Source of the DNA: Lytechinus pictus
Lineage: Eukaryota; Echinodermata; Echinoidea; Temnopleuroida; Toxopneustidae
Direction of reading: 5' to 3'
NCBI RefSeq assembly: GCF_037042905.1
Contig: NC_087259.1
Coordinates: forward strand, 26,066,001-26,130,000
DNA length: 64,000 bases
In this document: positions 1-13,800 of the stretch, piece after piece
Layout: every line of letters begins with the position of its first letter
Position numbering within the stretch: position 1 is the stretch's first letter
Position numbers and translations under genes: made by a program
Notes under the pieces: generated by a model
The model's database searches: none
Told to the model about the DNA's origin: nothing
Seen by the model: only the letters and a program-made list of their open reading frames with translations

Positions 1-271
1 CATTCTTGTCTTCATTCAATCCTCTTTTAAGCATCCATGTTGGAACACCACTATCATGATTATCGTCGAGTCCAAGTTCGCCAGCTGTTACGTCGCCCTC
101 CGGGTAGCGGGTTTCGTAGTCCTCCTCCGCCGAACCTTCCCCGCCGGTCGAGGCAGAGCGGTCGTCTCTCTCATCAAGCCCAAGCTCATCCGAAGATTCA
201 ACTTCTACCTTCACCACATTCAAAAGCCCATCATCGAAATGCGAAGAATGATCATCCAAATATGCACACAT
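1..271 (-). CDS. Partial acidic ORF, possible gene divergent from TYW3
   Basis: On the minus strand a reading frame opens at an ATG (complement of 269-271) and stays open for 90 codons to the window edge. The translation is not low-complexity. It is rich in Asp, Glu, Gly and Ser, with acidic stretches such as VEVESSDELGLDERDD and a later PTWMLKRGLNEDKN. The codon positions look protein-like, and the two plus-strand frames across the same bases read as basic, proline-rich noise. I do not recognise the family. It would be transcribed away from TYW3, whose start is about 1.4 kb to the right, so the two could share a promoter region that now holds a 533-bp MITE. It could also be an internal exon whose real start lies upstream, or chance. 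The C-terminal part is outside the window. Confidence 0.42.
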   Translation of the reverse strand, partial: MCAYLDDHSSHFDDGLLNVVKVEVESSDELGLDERDDRSASTGGEGSAEEDYETRYPEGDVTAGELGLDDNHDSGVPTWMLKRGLNEDKN

Positions 272-534
272 TATCAAGCACTTATAACTAAACTTGTCTA
301 TAGCTACGTAGAACTTTGAATGGTTTTACAAAAGCTGAATTCGAAAGGATATCATTGAGACTCACCGGGAGGATTGTTTCCGTATTCGCGAAAAGAATCG
401 CGTGTCGTTTATGAAACGCCGCTCGAGAAATTATTTTTTATTTATTTGCGCAAAGACAAAGATATATGTGCCGTCATCCCATTCAGGCACCTGTCCCGAA
501 TGAGAAACGTGAATTGAATTACTCTCGGTATTAC

Positions 535-1067
535 CCCGGGGGGGGGGGGGGCACTCGACCAAAAAAGTGGTAGGGGTGTGCCGCGGGCGAGACAAAAAAC
601 GGGGGCCTTGGAGCGGGCTTATTGTAAAAAGGAGGGTCCTCGGAACGGGCTTCGGAACTACAATTTTGTGAAAACGGGGGTCCTTGGAACGGATCGCCAG
701 CGTGCGAGTACGTGCGTATGCACCCCTATGGAACGGGCATGCGTGCATGATGCAGCTAGCGCGGCCTCCGCCGTGTGCGCTAGCGCAGAGACGATGGTCG
801 GACAGCGCTCGGCGGCCGCTTTTCACCAAAATTGCAGCAGATCAATGCGACCGGAACGGCGTAACGAAAAATATGCAAAGCTTTGGAGCGGATTTCTTTT
901 TTTCTTTTTTTCGATAAGAACAAAGTGCTATGCCTAGGAGCGGCTTTCTTTGTTTTTTGTCTCAATAAGACAAAAATGCTATGCCTTGGAACGGAAATTT
1001 GGGTGTAAAAATGGGGGTCCCCTCCGACACACTGTGCATTATATACTGAGTGCCCCCCCCCCGGGGG
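535..1067. mobile_element. MITE with G-rich terminal inverted repeats
   Basis: The left end reads CCCGGGGGG...GCACTC (535-556) and the right end is its inverted counterpart GAGTGCCCC...GGGGG (1048-1067). The direct repeat TATTAC flanks both ends (529-534 and 1068-1073) and is a possible 6-bp target duplication. The interior repeats a motif like GGGTCCTTGGAACGG at least five times, with variants. Open frames across it (for example 431-829 on minus and 578-937 on plus) are by-products of this repetition. The superfamily is not determined. Confidence 0.7.
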
Positions 1068-1073
1068 TATTAC

Positions 1074-1667
1074 TCTGTAGGGGAGACCGCGGGGACAATT
1101 GTAACAAAATTTTCCAAATTTGACTTATCAACCTAAATACCTGCTCAATTAAAGCGAAATATATAAGCCATATCTTGGCTTGACATTTTAGGTTTGGATG
1201 AATTAAGCTCAATTAAAAGCTATTATCAAAACAAGAGGTCAAGTGTACGTTACAATTGCCCCATCCCACACACCTACGGGCCAATTTTAACACATGAAAT
1301 TGTAACATTTTGTTTTTCTTCATCAAATTTTATGCATTTGACAGATCCAGGCTCTTTAACATTAAAAAACATGACATTAGCCCCATATAAAAACACTCGA
1401 CAATGCTTGACTCAGATACATTTTATTTTCAACTAGCTATATGGGATCGTACATTCTGACTTTTTAAAGGGTGTTGTGGCTTCACGTATCACCCTAACTG
1501 TATAGAACTATACATAAATTTCTATTCGGGTTCTGTAAATGACATGTTATGAGCACACTGTTCCCCCCTCTATATTAATAGGCAGTTCACTGCTGCAGCA
1601 AATACGTCAAATAAGAAATTGGTAATATTTTTAGCCCATCACTGGCGTTCCATACTAATCGGATCCA
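1074..1667. other. Upstream region of TYW3
   Basis: This AT-rich stretch between the MITE and the TYW3 start codon should hold the 5' UTR and core promoter. I see no convincing TATA box, initiator or CpG-rich block. No coding exon is evident. Confidence 0.3.
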
Positions 1668-1829
1668 ATGGCATTTTCGAGAGCAAAGAAAAGTCGCCTC
1701 AAAGGCACGGATTTCAGTCGAAAAGGTGAAATAGATCAATTCATAGTGAGCCTTGTGGACAAAATAAACAAATGTGATAATTATTTTACAACAAGTTCTT
1801 GTTCGGGGAGGATAATCTTGTTCTCAGAG
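1668..1829 (+). CDS. TYW3: TYW3 exon 1
   Basis: 54 codons from ATG to a phase-0 donor (GAG followed by gtgagt). It encodes the N-terminal [10 protein letters not shown] helix and the [12 protein letters not shown] strand typical of TYW3. The ATG is the first in this frame and gives the N-terminus expected for the family. Confidence 0.93.
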
Positions 1830-4800
1830 GTGAGTATTTTTTCATTTTCTTTATCAGTCCCATGTACCGTTATTTATGTCTTGTATTCTACCAAACTAAA
1901 TGCAAACGGAAACCATTCCAGAGTCCAGACTTTGATAGAGATCACTTGCTCAATGCAACCATCCACTTGTTCACTGCAACCATCCTGCCTGTTGGGAATA
2001 CAGGTAGGACTATGGCATGCCAATGCTGTACAGAGCACACAGTGACACACTTTAAAAAATCATTAGAATATCACTTTTGTGACCAAAATTACTAATTTCC
2101 ATTAGACACTTCAGTCGGGCGGGCGATCGCGCGGACACAGCGCTAGACGTAGATTTTTGCATTGCAGTGAATGGCGAGCACATATCTAACACACACAGTT
2201 CGCTCCGCTCGGCACTTTGGCCGAGCGCTGGAGTTGCATTCGGCATTGCTCGAAAAGACAGAGTCAGTTTCTTCCTTTATTCCGCTAAATTTGATTTGTA
2301 ATTTTTCATTTTGCCTCCGACGAAGATTCTGCTAGGATCGAAAGCTTATAGTAGAGCGGATTAGCTCCAAAAATCACAACAATTGTGCAAATTTTGACTA
2401 AAGCATAAAACTTTCACAAGTATTAGTATATGCCATAAGATTTATTTTAAAGATGGGAGGTAAATTTATAAATGCCATTTTCGGCCGTTGCCATGGCAAC
2501 GGATTAATTTCTCCAAAACAACATACATTCCCATATAAATGGTAAATAAACATGATATAGATGACCAAAATGATAATTTTCAGGCTCCCGATTGAAAACA
2601 TATGAAATTTAGAAATATTCAAGATCATCAAGATAGTTCCAATTGGTCCGTTTCCATGGCAACGGCTTGTTTTTCCCCAGAAAAATAAAAATTTTGATTA
2701 AAAAAAGTTGTAGAATATGATATATCTTTAATTTCCCCTAATTTTACAGTGCTTAACAAAGATATTTTGGTTGCTAAATGTGTAAATTACAGCTCAAGCC
2801 ATTGCCATGGCAACCAAATAACATCTAATTTACAAAAATAACATGGTTGTCAAGACAATGGATAGGTGGAAAATACAATTGGAATTGACTTACATGTAAT
2901 CTGTATGCTTAAGTTTTGACCCCCTCATTTGAACAAGAAATACAAAATTGTTCTGCAGGAGTTCTTTATAAAGATAAAATATTATGTTGCTTTGGAAATG
3001 CTTGAATTAAATTTAAAAAGGAACAATTTTACAAAGGGCCCGTTGCCATGGCAACAGCTTATTTCCCTCTAGAAAGGTAAAAATATTGATAAAAATGTAG
3101 AATACATGTACGGTATGATCATCATTCCATTTTCCCTAATTTAAAGGTACTAATCGAGATATGTTTGTGATTAAATTTATAAATATATAAATATAACATC
3201 TTAAGCCATTGCCATGGCAACCAAATAACATCTAATTTTTTTTAAAATTGGATGATAAGGTTAAAAACAGGTGAAAGATACAATGAATATTAACTTAATG
3301 TGCATTCGTAAGGTCTGACCTACTCGACTAATTTAGGGGAAAATAATACAGTCAGTGTTCTGCATGAACTAATTAAAATGATAAACATTGATGTTGCCTT
3401 GGTAATACTTGAATTCAACGATTAATATCAATGTTCCAAATGGCCTGTTGCCATAGCAACGGATCATTTACCCAAGAACAGTAGCAGTTTTGATTTAAAA
3501 AAAAGGACTGTATAATCTAATTTTTTTTTCATTTCCCTTAACTTTAGGGTAAGAATAGATATGTTTGCTGTTAACATGCAAATAACATATAAATCCATTG
3601 TCATGGCAACCAAATAACATCTAATTTGAAAAAAATATAACATGGTTGACATGATAATGGACAGGTGGAAAATGCAATTTATAACAATTAACTCAAGGTT
3701 TGACCCAGTCTTTTAATTTTGAACAAAGATTACAGTGTTTCGCATTAGTTCATTAGAATGATGAAATTTGAGGTTACCTTGGTAGTGCTTGAAGTTAATG
3801 ATAAATATCAATGTTGCAAATGGGCCGTTGCCATGGCAACGACTCTTTTTTCCCAAGAAAAGCACCAAATTTGATCGAAAAACAGTTTAAAATCTGCATT
3901 TTGTCATAAATTTCCCCCAATTTTAGGGTGCAAAGCATAGATATGTTTGCTGTTGATGTACAAATAACTTAAGCCATTGCCATGACAACCAAATAACATC
4001 TAATTTCAGTGGCTTAATTTGGTTTCTATGCGATGGTTTTAAGGGTGAAGTAGTACATTGGGACTAGTTACAAGGACAGCCAGTGGTCTGACGTGTCCAA
4101 AACCCTAAGACGGCTTCCAAAAATGGAGTTTGAAATGGCTGTTGATATATAAATGAACATATAGGTCATTTCCTATCAATGTGAGATATATGATTTTGGT
4201 GTCTAGACCATGATTCAATGGTCAAATAATACACTATGACAAGTTGAATGGACAGTCAGTTGTCCATTATATAAAAAAAATCCAAGATGGCTTCCAAAAA
4301 TGGAGTCTAAAATTGCTGTTGCTGCATTAAAAATATTGAAAATATGGTTTAGACACCAGAATCACATCTCACAGGCGGATATAGAATGAGCTCTGCCAAT
4401 TTTTAAGTAACAACAGTCAATTTTAGACCCCATTTTGTAAGCCATCTTGCGTTTTTTAACATACCAAACCACCGACTGTCCTTGTAACTTGTCCTAATGC
4501 ATTACTTGACCCTTTAAAATATGGTTTAGACACCAAAATCATATTCTCCAGACAGATATTGAACGAACTATGTTTATTTGTAAGCAACATTAGACATTGT
4601 TTTATATCTTTTTTGGAAGCCATCTTGGAATTTTGGACATACAAGACCACCGACGGTCCGTGTAGCTTGTCCTAATGTATTATTCGCCTTTGAAATCATA
4701 GTTTAGACACCAAAATCATATCTCACAGGTGAATATAAAATGAGCTATTCCACTTTTAAGTATCAGCAGCCATTTTATAATTATTTTCGGAAGCCATATT

Positions 4801-7800
4801 GGATTTTCGGACATACTTGACTGTCGTTGTAACTTGTCCTAATATTATTAGACTCTTGAAACCAATGATTTAAAGTCAAAATCACTTCCCCTAGGCCAAT
4901 ATGAAATGAGCTACGTCCGCTTTAGGTATCAGCAACCATTTTAGATTCAATTTTTTGAGGCCATCTTATGTTTTTGGACATTCCAGACCACTGGCTGTCC
5001 CTGTAACTTGGCCCTATGTACTATTGATCCTTAATAACCAGTGAATAAAAAACTAATTAAAGCCATTTTATCAAGTAATGGATGAGTTGTGGATTTTTAG
5101 CCTACGGCAGCCAGTGAGGGCACCATCTTGGATTTTCCTGTTACCCTGGAGTACTTAATTTTTCTTTTCAACCTTTCAACCAGTAAGGGTATTTTTAAGA
5201 ATTTAAATATTTTAATAAGTCTATTCATCATGTAAAAATAGCAGTGAATAGATTATACTTCATGTTGATTAGATTCATAATTATGTTAATTTAAAAATTA
5301 TCACAGTATTTCAAAATCTTCTTCGTCAAAATCTGTAGTGTAATTTTGAGGGGTCCAGATATGATGTATTGAGTAAAATTTATTTTTAAAAGTTGTCAGC
5401 TAGCCCAGCGAAAGAGTAAAACTTTCGAAATTTTTCATTTTTTTTACAAAAATAAAATTTTGTAAAAGATTTTGGGTATAGTATTCGTAAAATAATCATA
5501 TTTTATCCATCTCTCTTTCACTTTCTCTTTATTTTTTTCTTGCTAATGATTTTTTTTGGGGGAGTAGGGTTGCAGAAATTCCGGGAATTTTCTTGATGGA
5601 ATTTTTTCATGGGAATAAACGGGCATTTGGTGTGAATTTTTTGAATTTTCGGCAATTTTCAAGAAATGATGGGAATTTTCAAAAAGTAACAATTTTCTGA
5701 TATATGCAGAAATTAAAATGCGTACTAGCAGATGATACTTGATAATTCTTTGCCATCAAATTTCGAGCCAAGTATTATGCTAAAACAGTCAGACAAAGCA
5801 AAATTATAATGATTTCCATGTAAAAGTTGATTTACTGTATTTACATTGATTAGGAGCTCAAGACCATGTCAACTCCTCAGATAGACTTTTGATTTTGATT
5901 TATCAACGCCTATAATCCCCTTATATATTGATATGATGAACGGCCTTAAAGCACAAATCACACCAAGACGCTTTCTTCAAAATGGCAGCCTGCGAATACT
6001 TTGAACGAAATTGACCAGCCTCGAAATTAGAGTTTCGGGAATTTATTTGAGCCCAAAAAAGTCTGATATGATTTTTGTAGGTCTTATTTCGATGCCATGT
6101 ATAATGAAATAAGATGGTGGTTATCATTTAGCATATATATGTTTAGCACCCTCAAATAAGGGAAAATGAAATAAAATAAACATATTATTTTTATCAAAAT
6201 TTGTACTTTTAAGGGACCATTGGCAACATTGATATTTATCATTATGTTCAAGCATTACCAAATCAACATATCGTAAGAAATCATGCATAACACTTAAATG
6301 TGATTTTAAAATTAAAAGAGTAGGTCAAACCTTACGCATATTAAGTTAATTTTATTGTATTTTCCACCTGTCCATTATCTTGTCAGCCATGTTATTTTTG
6401 GTAAATTAAATGTTATTTTATTGCCATGGTAATGCCTTAAGATGTTATTTATACATTAAACAACAGAGATGTACGTGTATGTTTGGCACCCTAAACTTAG
6501 TAGAATTGAATGAAAAATAAGATTCTACAAGGTATTTTTTTTCAAAGATGGTATTTTAGGGGGAATAAAATGACCCGTTGCCATGGGAACAGAACACACA
6601 TTTGTAAACATTGATATCAATAAATTCAAGCATTACCAAGGCAACATCAGTTTTTATCATGCTAATGAACTCATGCGGAACACTTACTGTATTTTTTGTT
6701 CAAAACTTAATGACTGGTCAAAGTCAAACCTTATGTAGATTAAGTAAATCTTTACTTTACATTCCACCTGTCCATTATCATTACAACTGCGTTAGTTTGT
6801 TTTAAAAATCTTTTTTGGTTGCCATGGCAATGGCTGAAGATGTCATTTATTTATTAACAGCAAGCATATATATGCTTAGCTCCCTAAAATTGTGGCAAAT
6901 GAAATAAAAATCAGATTTTAAATTTTTTTTTTTTAATCAAAGATGATACTTTTCTGGGGGGAATGAGCTGTTGCCATGGCAACGGGACATTTGAAACACT
7001 AATATTTATCATTAAATTCAAGTATTACCAAGGCAACATACATGTAATTTTATTATTCTGATGAACTCATACAGAACTCTTACTGAAATTTTTGTTCAAA
7101 ATTAAATGACCGGCCAAACCTTTCGCATATTGAGTTATTTGTATGTATTTCCACCTGTCCAAAAGCTTGTCATCCAAATCATTATTTTTTAGTATTAGAT
7201 ATTATCTGGTTGCCATGGCAATAGCTTCAGATGTTATTTATACATTTTGCATCAAACATATCGATGTTTAGCACACAAAGATTAGGGGAAATGCAAGAAA
7301 AATCAGATTCTGCAGTCCCTTTTTTCATCAAAACTGGTACTAAATGATCTGTTGCTATGGCAACAGGCCATTTTGAAATTGATATTTATTGTTGAATGCA
7401 AGTATTACCATGGCAACATAAATGTTTATCATTCTAATTTAGTTCATGCAGAACACTGACTGTATTATTTTCCCCTAAATGAATTGAGTAGGTCAAACGT
7501 TACGCATATGTACATGTTAATTTTTATAGTATTGTTCACCTGTTCATAAGCTTATCATCTATGTTTTTTTTTTTAATTAGATGTTATCTGGTTGCCATGG
7601 CAATAGCTTAAGATGTTATATTTATAAAATTTAGTCACAAGCATATATCGATTAGTACCTTGAAATTAGGGGAAATGGAATGATGATCATACTGTACATG
7701 TATTTTACATTTTTATCAATATTTTTACTTTTCTAGAGGGAAATAAGATGTTGCCATGGCAACGGGTCCTTTGCAAAATTGTTTCTTTTTAAATTTAATT

Positions 7801-10800
7801 CAAGCTTTACCAAGGCAACATTAATTTTTATCTTTATAAAGAACTCCTGCAGAACACTTTCTGTATTTTTTGTTCAAATGAGGGGGTCAAATCTTAAGCA
7901 TACAGATTAAGTTAATTCCACTTGTATTTTCCACCTGTCCATTGTCTTGTCAAACATGTTATTTTTGTAAATTAGATGTTATTTGGTTGCCATGGCAATG
8001 GCTTGAGATGTAATTTACACATTTAGCAACCAAATATCTTCGATAAGCACTGTAAAGTTAGGGGAAATTAAAGATAAATCATATTCTACAACGTTTTTTT
8101 AATCAAAATTTTTACTTTTCTAGGGAAAAACAAGCCGTTGCCATGGCAACGGACCAATTGGAACTTTCTTGATGATCTTGAATATTTCTAAATTTCATAT
8201 GTATTCAATTGGGAGCCAGAAATTTATCATTTTGGTCATCTATATCATGTTTATTTACCATTTACATGGGAATGCATGTTATTTTGGAGAAATTAATCCG
8301 TTGCTATGGCAACGGCCGAAAATGACATTTATAAATTTACCTCCCATCTTTAAAATAAATCTTAGGGCATATACTAGTACTTGTGAAAGTTTCATGCTTT
8401 AGTCATAATTTGCACAATTGTTCGGCTAATCCGCTCTACTATTAGGCCCCTTTTTGACTTTCTAATTTTGATTTGTCAAAAATTCCCGCGGTTGCTTCGT
8501 ACATCTTCGGTAAACATCGGAAATATACAAGACGGAGTATCCATTACCTTCATGCGAGGGAAGGACCTAATATTCAGGTATTTGTTTTTCTTTGCTTGAA
8601 ATCACCTTCTTGTAATCATCGGATCCCTTGTATACTCGATCAGTAATAAAATTGTATATTTGAGAACATTTGGTTAAATTCTAATCAAATTTGGTCCGTA
8701 GAGAGCCTGCGGATATGAGCTTCAGTTTAGAGTATCATGAGGTGTTTGTGAATCTGACTCGGCCGATCGAGCAGGGTTGTTTTGAGCGTATACGATCAGC
8801 TGTGAGTGACGTCATTCCCACTGCGTTGGGCCTGAGATTAGTCTTGGTATTCAGACACAGTATGTTTCAGCCGTTGTATATTTTTTTAAATTACGATTTG
8901 AGCTCTGTTAATTATGAATATCAAATTGTTATTTTGAAAATAATTTTGTAGAATTCGTGTGAAATAAGTATTAAGAACAAAACTGCAAGTAAACTTCAAG
9001 AATTTTGTTTGATAAGTGATTTTTTTGTTGGAATGCGTCTGAATGTCTAGAATATGGTATTGTTAATGAAAGTCGTATTTTTGAATGGCACAGAAAGCCC
9101 CTTTCATGAATTTAATTTAGAAATAGGTTTACATACATGAGATGTGTTTCATGAATTTGATATCTGATTTATGGACCTTTGTTATGGTGTTAATTATTAT
9201 TTTGAAGATATTATGAAAAAATAAGAGAAGACAATAATGAGGCAACAGTGATGATGAGACGTTAATAATTTGAGACAATAAATATTGAGACAATTATAAT
9301 ACTTATTATTACAATAATAATTATTATGATTATAATGATAACAATTATAATTATAATGATAATAATTATAATTGTAATAATTATTGAGACAATGTTAATG
9401 AGACATCAATTCTAGTATTTATTGACAATAATAATTATTACAGTAATCATTATTATAATAAAATAATTGTAATGATAACAATTATAATGATGTAATTTGG
9501 ATTGTAATAATTACTGAGACAATAATATTAATGAGATATCAATAATAATCATTATAATAATAATACTTATTTATAATTAAAATAAATATAATTGTAGAAA
9601 TAATTATAATTAAAGGCCTTATAATTATTGAGACAATAATAACTATTATTACAATAAAAATAATTATAAAATAATTATAATAATAACAATTATAATGAAA
9701 GTAATTGTACTTGTAATAATTACTGAGACAGTAATATTGATAAGTCATCAATAATGATTATTATTATAAAAATTATTATAATTATAATTATAAAAATAAC
9801 CATAATTATAATTAAAGGCCTTATAATTATTGAGACAATAATAATTATTATTTCAATAATAATTATTATTATGAAATAATTATAACAATAATTACTATAG
9901 TGATAGTAATTATAATTGTAATAATTATTTAGAAAATAATATTAATGAAACAAAAATAATTATCATGATAATAATAATTATTATAATTATAATAATAATT
10001 GGGACAATAATGAAATGATGATGAGACAATAATAATATCAACAATTTTATTGAGACCACAATAACAAGACTATAATGAGATAATAGACAATTGAAATCAA
10101 TCTGTTTTTATTTTTTGATAGAAATCCTAAGATTATTATTTTAATTCTCTTTCTTTGATTACAAATAATATTCATTGAAAACTTATAATTTCTAATGTTC
10201 AAGCAAAGAAAATCAATATCAAGTCATGTTTACCCTGTGCACAAACCTACCACAGGGCAATTACCCCCGAAACAGGGTTAGGTTAGGTTAGGTGTAGATT
10301 TTTGGATAGGGGTACAGACTACAGTGTAGTTGTCCGGGGGGGGGGGGAGGGGAATTGTCCGGGGGTGGGGGTGGGGGGTTATCGTCCAGGGGTAGTTGCC
10401 CTTGAACCAAAGAAATCATATGCCAATATGTCAAATCAATCTGAGTAATAGTTTAAGATTTAAATAAAAAGCTTGTACAATTCCCCATAAGCTATGTATT
10501 ATAAATGTGCCATGCCCAAAACAAAGAGAATAATAAGATTTCGCAATCTTCTTTTGTCCACAAAAAGCACTGTTTTTTCATCACAAAGATGACAATAACT
10601 TGACTTCTAGATATCGGAATTTGAAAATTCAAACAGTTTTGTGAATGGTAGATATTGAGCCTCATTGTGAGCCTATCAAATATGCTGAAACAGCCTTTCC
10701 TAATTTCCACCTGAAGTGCCTATTTCCATACAGTTGCAATTTATTTTTCATTAGTAACTTGGGAATAATTTTTGTATTCACTAGAGCGCTCAAAAACTTG

Positions 10801-13800
10801 AATTTTGGGCATATTTTTGTGTAAAAGTAAATGTAATATGGCAAGAAAATTTTTCAAATTCCGATCTCTATTTTTGATTTAGAAAAAATAATTAAAAGAA
10901 TCAAATATACTTAAGAGCCAAGTTATATCAGCTGTAATGGAATCTGACAGTGTCAAACAATCAGGCATTTGTTCCAAAGATAAAGAGAAAATAAGCCACT
11001 CATCCTCCGAATGAGCTTATACGGTAATATAACGTCGTTCTCGGCAGCATACCGTCCAATTGTGAAAACATATGAAAATATACATTGCTCATCCCCCCCA
11101 TCCCTTGCCGAAAGCATCGCTAATTAATGCAAACTTGAACTAATGTGTTCATTAAAACTGTTTTTGGATGGAAAGGCCATCTAAGTCATCGATATCATAT
11201 AAAAAATGAATAAAAACTCATCGATTTATCTACGTGAAGCTCATCTTCTTCTTCTTCTTATGTTGGTTTGAGTGGCGATTAGTCATATTTGACTATTGTC
11301 GCCATTGACTCTATTAATAAAAAATCTCACTTCTCACATAATGATATTATTACCAATATGATGTATACATATATGAAATATTATTCTTGTGTATCCTTCT
11401 AATATGAAAAAGGATAACTATGGTATGTACAAAAGTTTGCCGTAACTCTTGTCAAAATGGCATATAAACAAATCTTCACCAAAAACAAACCGCTATCTTT
11501 AGCTCAGTTCCAACTAGTTGCGCTTGCCCTGCCCTTTCAAAGATGCAATCATACCGGTCAGCACGGTACATTGTGCCGATTTTTCGGACATAAATGCCTA
11601 GGTCACCCATGCATAGACGAGGGGGCGCTAGTGTACCTGTGCTTACAGATGGGTTAAACATTAAAATAATTTGTTTCTTTTTTTTTAAACAACAACAACA
11701 AGGCGAAAACACTTGTGGGCTTTGTTAGTTATATGTGCAGAACATATCATTTTGTATATATTATATCATACATTATTATGTACATATATACATATTTTTT
11801 TTCTTTTCATATTAGACTTGTACAAGCATATCCTTTCATATTTCTTATAGACAATACAATATAAAAATAGTACATCACTCCTTACTAAAACGTTTCGTTC
11901 TTGAAACGAAACGTAAAAATGCTTTCTGTATTCCTGGGTCATCTTTTTTTAAATACTCCATTATTTGTCCTGGCTGTGATTCATTCAATTCTACAAGGAG
12001 CATTGATCTTTCAATTATATATTTTGGACAATGTAAAAGATAATGTCTGACAGTTTCTAACTCAGGACATCTATCACAAAACCCTGTTGGATGGATCCCT
12101 AATCTTAGTAGATCTTGGTTAAGACCAGCGACTCCAAAACGGAGACGATGGAGTACAGTTTCCTGTCTCCCTAGATTACATTTATATGTGGATAACACTG
12201 ATGGTTGCAATTCTTTCAGTGCTGAGTTAGTTTTATTCCATCTTTCTTGCCAAACTATCTTACAACTTTTTGAAATAAGTTGCATAATTTCTGATAATGT
12301 TATTTGATTATGAATTTCTATTTTGTTTGATAAAGCTTTTTTTTTGTGCAGGAGTCTGCTATTTCATTTCCCATTATTCCACAGTGACCAGGGATCCACT
12401 CTAGGTATATATCTAAACCTTTATATTTGAGTCTTGTAGTAATAGTCAGAATTTCTGTGATAATAGGATTGTCTTTCCGATTCTGTAAAGATAAAAGTGC
12501 ACTTAATGAGTCACTGAAAATAACAACACCTGTATATATATCTAAATATTCTATCCATTCCAGTGCAAGAATAATCGCAATTAATTCCGCCCTATAGGAG
12601 GAGGTAAAATTAGATAACCTTTTTCCTTGGTAAAAAGAAAAATAAGGTACATAGAAAGCGGCTGAACTAATCCCCTTTTCAGGAGCTTTGGATCCATCAG
12701 TGTATATATGGAGTTGGTGTGACCATTTTGTATGTATCAATTTCAAACTCAGTTGTTGCAATTGTATTGGATGGTCCGATTTCTTAATTTGTGAACTTAA
12801 TTCAGTAGATATAACTGGTGGACAAAATAACCAAGGGGGAAAGGCTGAAGAAATAATATTTTCAATACTAATTTCTTTTCCTATCTTGGATTGAAGCCTA
12901 TAACCAAACGGTTTACTAACGTTCTTACCTTTAAGATAATCGAACTGCCAGCATGGTTTGATACGTGTTATTAATGGGTGATTACTATGTCTTTCTATAT
13001 TTTGTCTATACTTGCTTGATAACATTTGCCTTCTTAAATCTAAAGGGGGTTCTCCCATTTCCACCTGCAGTGAAACTAGTGATGTCAATGGTAGCCCACC
13101 AGCACATATTCTGAGTGCTTGATATTGCACCGAGTCTAACAACTTTTTTGTAGTTACTGGAGCACTATCATAAGCTTGACAACCATAATCGAAAATTGAT
13201 CTAATAATTGCCCTGTAAACCATAAGTAAGGACTTAGATGAACTTCCCCATTTAGTTTCTGTCAGACTTCGCAATATATTTAATTTCCTTTTACTTCTTG
13301 AAACTACATTCTCTATATGGGGATGCCAAGACAATTTACTATCAAATATTATCCCTAGAAAACAGTGATTATTTTTATAAGTGAGTATACTTCCTTCCAA
13401 TTTAACTGTTGGAGGGATAACGTTTGTAAGCTTAGTGAAAAACACCGGAACAGTCTTCTCAATAGAAAAATTGAAACCCCAGTCTTTAAACCAGGTACAT
13501 AATACATCTACATGTAGATAAGTTTGTATCCTTAATCTAATATTCTCTACATTTTTTCCAGAAAACCATATTGCACAATCATCAGCATATATAGATATTG
13601 TCACTTCACGACGGCAAGTGTTCTATCTACGTACAGCAGCACCCATCCATCTTCTCAGGGCATTCTCCCCTTTTTTTTCTTCTCTTTTTCTGGGGGGGGG
13701 GGGTGGGGTGGGGAAGGGTGGATATTTTTAGGACGGGTTGTTTTGTCCTTTATCAAACTATATATTTTTGATAACTTTGTATTTATTTTGTATTTCCCTC

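Larger units (their letters stand above)
2349..8441. mobile_element. Foldback element 1 with X-box palindrome arrays
   Basis: A 6.1-kb element with very long inverted arms. The left arm (2349 to about 4010) is the reverse complement of the right arm (about 6190 to 8441). Both ends read TAGTAGAGCGGATTAGC going inward, and TTA flanks both sides (2346-2348 and 8442-8444), a weak 3-bp target-duplication candidate. The arms are built from ~390-bp tandem units (about four on the left and five on the right). Each unit carries two copies of GTTGCCATGGCAAC or close variants. The central ~2.2 kb is non-coding. The matching 77-codon frames at 2398-2631 (-) and 8169-8402 (+) are the same terminal sequence read in opposite arms, not genes. 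The architecture resembles sea-urchin TU/foldback transposons. No transposase is visible. Confidence 0.85.

Noticed and set aside
431..965. Several overlapping ORFs on both strands near the left end
   Set aside because: They lie across a G-rich MITE with internal repeats and have no recognisable protein features.
2398..2631. Similar 77-residue frames here (-) and at 8169-8402 (+) suggest a conserved small protein
   Set aside because: They are the same outer-arm sequence of an inverted repeat. The similarity follows from the DNA repeat, and no splice or start context supports translation.
9539..9751. Ile/Tyr-rich minus-strand ORF
   Set aside because: Translation of the AT satellite.
10272..10292. 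GGTTAGGTTAGG resembling telomere repeat
   Set aside because: Only about three units inside a small G-rich MITE; no internal telomere tract.
11457..11712. Cys-containing ORFs on both strands
   Set aside because: They flank the LINE 3' end, are short, lack a domain pattern and have no splice support.
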